DNA from: UBA6120 sp964639215
GTDB lineage: Bacteria > Bacillota_I > Bacilli_A > RFN20 > CAG-826
DNA: 64,000 bases
Direction: 5' to 3'
Assembly: GCA_964639215.1 (NCBI GenBank)
Contig: CAZXCV010000005.1
Coordinates: 11,973-75,972, forward strand
Made by a program: the position numbers and the translations under genes. The notes beneath the pieces were generated by a model, which saw only the letters and a list, made by a program, of their open reading frames with translations, was not told the origin of the DNA and ran no database searches. Positions 62,456-64,000 of this stretch are shown one piece after another. The stretch's first letter is position 1. Every line of letters begins with the position of its first letter.

Positions 62456-63904
62456 ATGGAAAAGCCAACAGTTAAAAATGAAAGTATCACCAGCCGTGAT
62501 CAAGATTTCGCTAAATGGTATACCGATGTGTGCCGCAAAGCCGAACTCATGGACTATTCATCGGTTAAAGGATTTATTATTTATCGACCATATGGTTATG
62601 CAATTTGGGAACAAATACAGAGTTATCTAGATCGGCAATTTAAGAAAACCGGACATCAAAACGTTTATATGCCGCTCGTGATTCCTGAAAGTCTTTTTAA
62701 CAAAGAAAAAGAACATGTCGCTGGCTTCGCTCCAGAGACGCTTATCGCAACACAAGGTGGGCAAGAAAAGCTTGAGGAAAAACTGATCGTCCGCCCAACT
62801 AGCGAAGTTTTATTTTGCGAGCATTATGCCAAAATCGTTTCTAGTTATCGAGACTTACCGAAAAAATATAATCAGTGGTGCAGCGTTGTGCGTTGGGAAA
62901 AAACCACACGTCCTTTTCTTCGAGGAGCGGAGTTCCTTTGGCAAGAAGGTCATACAATCCATGCGACAGAATTCGAAGCACGTCAAGAGACACTCGGCAT
63001 GCTTGAAATTTATCGACGGCTCGGTGAAGAATTGTTAGCAATTCCATTTCTAGTTGGTCGTAAATCCGAAAAAGAAAAATTCGCTGGTGCCCGTGAAACT
63101 TATGGCATTGAGGCGCTGATGCATGATGGAAAGTCACTTCAAAGTGGCACCACTCACTATTTTGGTACGGGTTTTGCAGAGGCTTTTAATATTAAGTTTC
63201 AAGATAAAGACAACACATTGCGTCCTGTTCATCAAACAAGTTGGGGTGCTAGTACACGTCTGATTGGTAGCATCATCATGGTTCACGGTGATGATAATGG
63301 TCTGGTCTTACCGCCATTAGTCGCTCCCATTCAAATCGTCATCGTCCCGATTCAAATTAGTAAGGAGGGCGTACTCGAAAGCGCCCGCGCTCTTGTCGAG
63401 GAATTAACCGAGCAGGGATTCCGAGTCACCCTCGATGAATCTGATCAGACACCCGGGTGGAAATTTGCCGAATACGAAATGAAAGGCGTCCCACTTCGCC
63501 TCGAGCTTGGACCTCGTGACATTGCTAATAATATGGTCGTTGCCGCTTCTCGACATACCCATCAAAAAACATTAATATCTCGACAAAATGTGACCAAAGA
63601 AGTGACACTGATGTTGAAGACAATCCAACAAGATATGTATCAAGCAGCCCGTCTTAATCTCGAACGGAATATCATCAAAGTTAAAACCTTGGATGAACTT
63701 ACCAAGGCTGTGGAAACAGGTTATGCCCAAGCAATGTGGTGCGGTGATCAAACATGTGAAGATCGCGTCAAAGAACTAACAGCAGCGACATCCCGCGTCA
63801 TGCCCTTTGATCAGCAACCTCACGATGATAAATGCGCGGTTTGTGGGCGCACGGCGCATAAGGTCATCTATTTCGCTAGGCCTATTAACCCCAACATTTT
63901 CTGA
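62456..63904 (+). CDS. proS: Prolyl-tRNA synthetase, archaeal/eukaryotic type
   Basis: 482 residues, class II. No inserted editing domain; RPTSEVLFCEHYAK, VVRWEKTTRPFLRGAEFLWQEGHT and YFGTGFAEAFNIKF are seen, with a C-terminal domain bearing CGDQTCED and CAVCGR that resembles the zinc-binding tail of ProRS type 3. This short type occurs in mycoplasmas and relatives as well as archaea. Charges tRNA-Pro. GAGG before the ATG; co-transcribed with the degenerate GGDEF-EAL gene. Confidence 0.97.
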   Translation: MEKPTVKNESITSRDQDFAKWYTDVCRKAELMDYSSVKGFIIYRPYGYAIWEQIQSYLDRQFKKTGHQNVYMPLVIPESLFNKEKEHVAGFAPETLIATQGGQEKLEEKLIVRPTSEVLFCEHYAKIVSSYRDLPKKYNQWCSVVRWEKTTRPFLRGAEFLWQEGHTIHATEFEARQETLGMLEIYRRLGEELLAIPFLVGRKSEKEKFAGARETYGIEALMHDGKSLQSGTTHYFGTGFAEAFNIKFQDKDNTLRPVHQTSWGASTRLIGSIIMVHGDDNGLVLPPLVAPIQIVIVPIQISKEGVLESARALVEELTEQGFRVTLDESDQTPGWKFAEYEMKGVPLRLELGPRDIANNMVVAASRHTHQKTLISRQNVTKEVTLMLKTIQQDMYQAARLNLERNIIKVKTLDELTKAVETGYAQAMWCGDQTCEDRVKELTAATSRVMPFDQQPHDDKCAVCGRTAHKVIYFARPINPNIF

Positions 63905-63933
63905 TTGAAACATTGTAGTTACGATGCTAATAT
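63905..63933 (+). promoter_or_regulatory. Promoter of tRNA-Ser(GCT)
   Basis: TTGAAA (63905-63910), 17-nt spacer, TAATAT (63928-63933). The -35 box overlaps the end of proS. Transcription would start about 7 nt before the tRNA. Confidence 0.7.
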
Positions 63934-63946
63934 TTATAGGCACCGT

Positions 63947-64000
63947 GGAGCAATACCCAAGTTGGTGAAGGGGCGTCCCTGCTAAGGACGTAGGTCGGGT
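63947..64000 (+). tRNA. tRNA-Ser(GCT), truncated by the window edge
   Basis: 5' part seen: acceptor GGAGCAA, D arm, anticodon stem CGTCC/GGACG with loop CTGCTAA, start of the variable arm. The 3' end is outside the window. Confidence 0.9.

Noticed and set aside
1..64000. CRISPR array, prophage or insertion sequence
   Set aside because: No regularly spaced repeats, no transposase or integrase motif, and no phage structural genes on either strand.
1..64000. Genetic code 4 (TGA as Trp)
   Set aside because: Many genes stop at TGA followed by other signals, and Trp is TGG throughout conserved motifs.

Overview
The window is AT-rich, densely coding DNA from a low-GC Gram-positive relative (Firmicutes/Tenericutes). 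It uses the standard code: many genes end in TGA and tryptophan is TGG, so the code-4 mycoplasmas are excluded. Long-form HPF, Spx, RNase J, a ylbF-rsmD-coaD run, an spx/CYTH/NAD-kinase neighbourhood, an S-box upstream of metK, an archaeal/eukaryotic-type ProRS and lipoprotein signals all point to the Bacilli/Tenericutes side. The glycolipid-type glycosyltransferases, ProRS type and PduL suggest something near Acholeplasmatales, Izemoplasmatales or Haloplasmatales, but this is an inference and no rRNA is present. Two runs of ten Ns (13394-13403, 57865-57874) show that the sequence is a draft; each breaks one real gene.

Layout. 1-6.6 kb: end of an unidentified gene, Nfu, a membrane methyltransferase-like protein, then three exported degradative or surface proteins (alpha-amylase with two starch-binding modules, BspA-type lipoprotein, membrane-anchored endonuclease I). 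6.7-14.6 kb: an EAL protein with a dead GGDEF domain, an M28 peptidase split from its membrane domain at a shifty stop, and a heterodimeric ABC exporter. 14.7-15.2 kb: a five-tRNA operon (Val-Tyr-Gln-Lys-Leu). 15.2-25.2 kb: pgi-cvfD-ispD, a HAD phosphatase, a LemA-like protein, gpmI, an M3 peptidase, a GT-C glycosyltransferase and an unknown exported protein. 25.4-29.7 kb: tRNA-Leu, then an envelope-lipid block (flippase/glycosyltransferase fusion, PlsC-like acyltransferase) and pduL. 29.7-34.7 kb: SAM-I riboswitch and metK, hpf, HAD, three unknown genes, Ohr. 34.7-41 kb: GNAT, then a sensory operon (REC-HD-GYP, hybrid kinase with an extracellular binding domain, orphan solute-binding lipoprotein). 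41-54 kb: housekeeping (pseudouridine synthase, pgcA, trpS, spx, CYTH, nadK, maf, rnj, def, ylbF-rsmD-coaD, pgeF). 54-60 kb: YitT, nitroreductase, CBS protein, UPF0316 and two cyclic-di-GMP genes. 60-64 kb: tRNA-Ser, a GGDEF-EAL protein that has lost every catalytic motif, proS and the start of a second tRNA-Ser.

Themes. (1) Cyclic di-GMP: five proteins carry GGDEF, EAL or HD-GYP domains. One is a predicted cyclase, one a cyclase/phosphodiesterase, two are phosphodiesterases and one is a non-catalytic relic or receptor. (2) Several genes have a good -10 box only 6-8 nt before the start codon and no Shine-Dalgarno sequence, which predicts leaderless mRNAs. (3) Envelope glycolipid biosynthesis and extracellular polymer use suggest a free-living or host-surface heterotroph rather than a minimal parasite. 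I saw no prophage, insertion sequence or CRISPR array.
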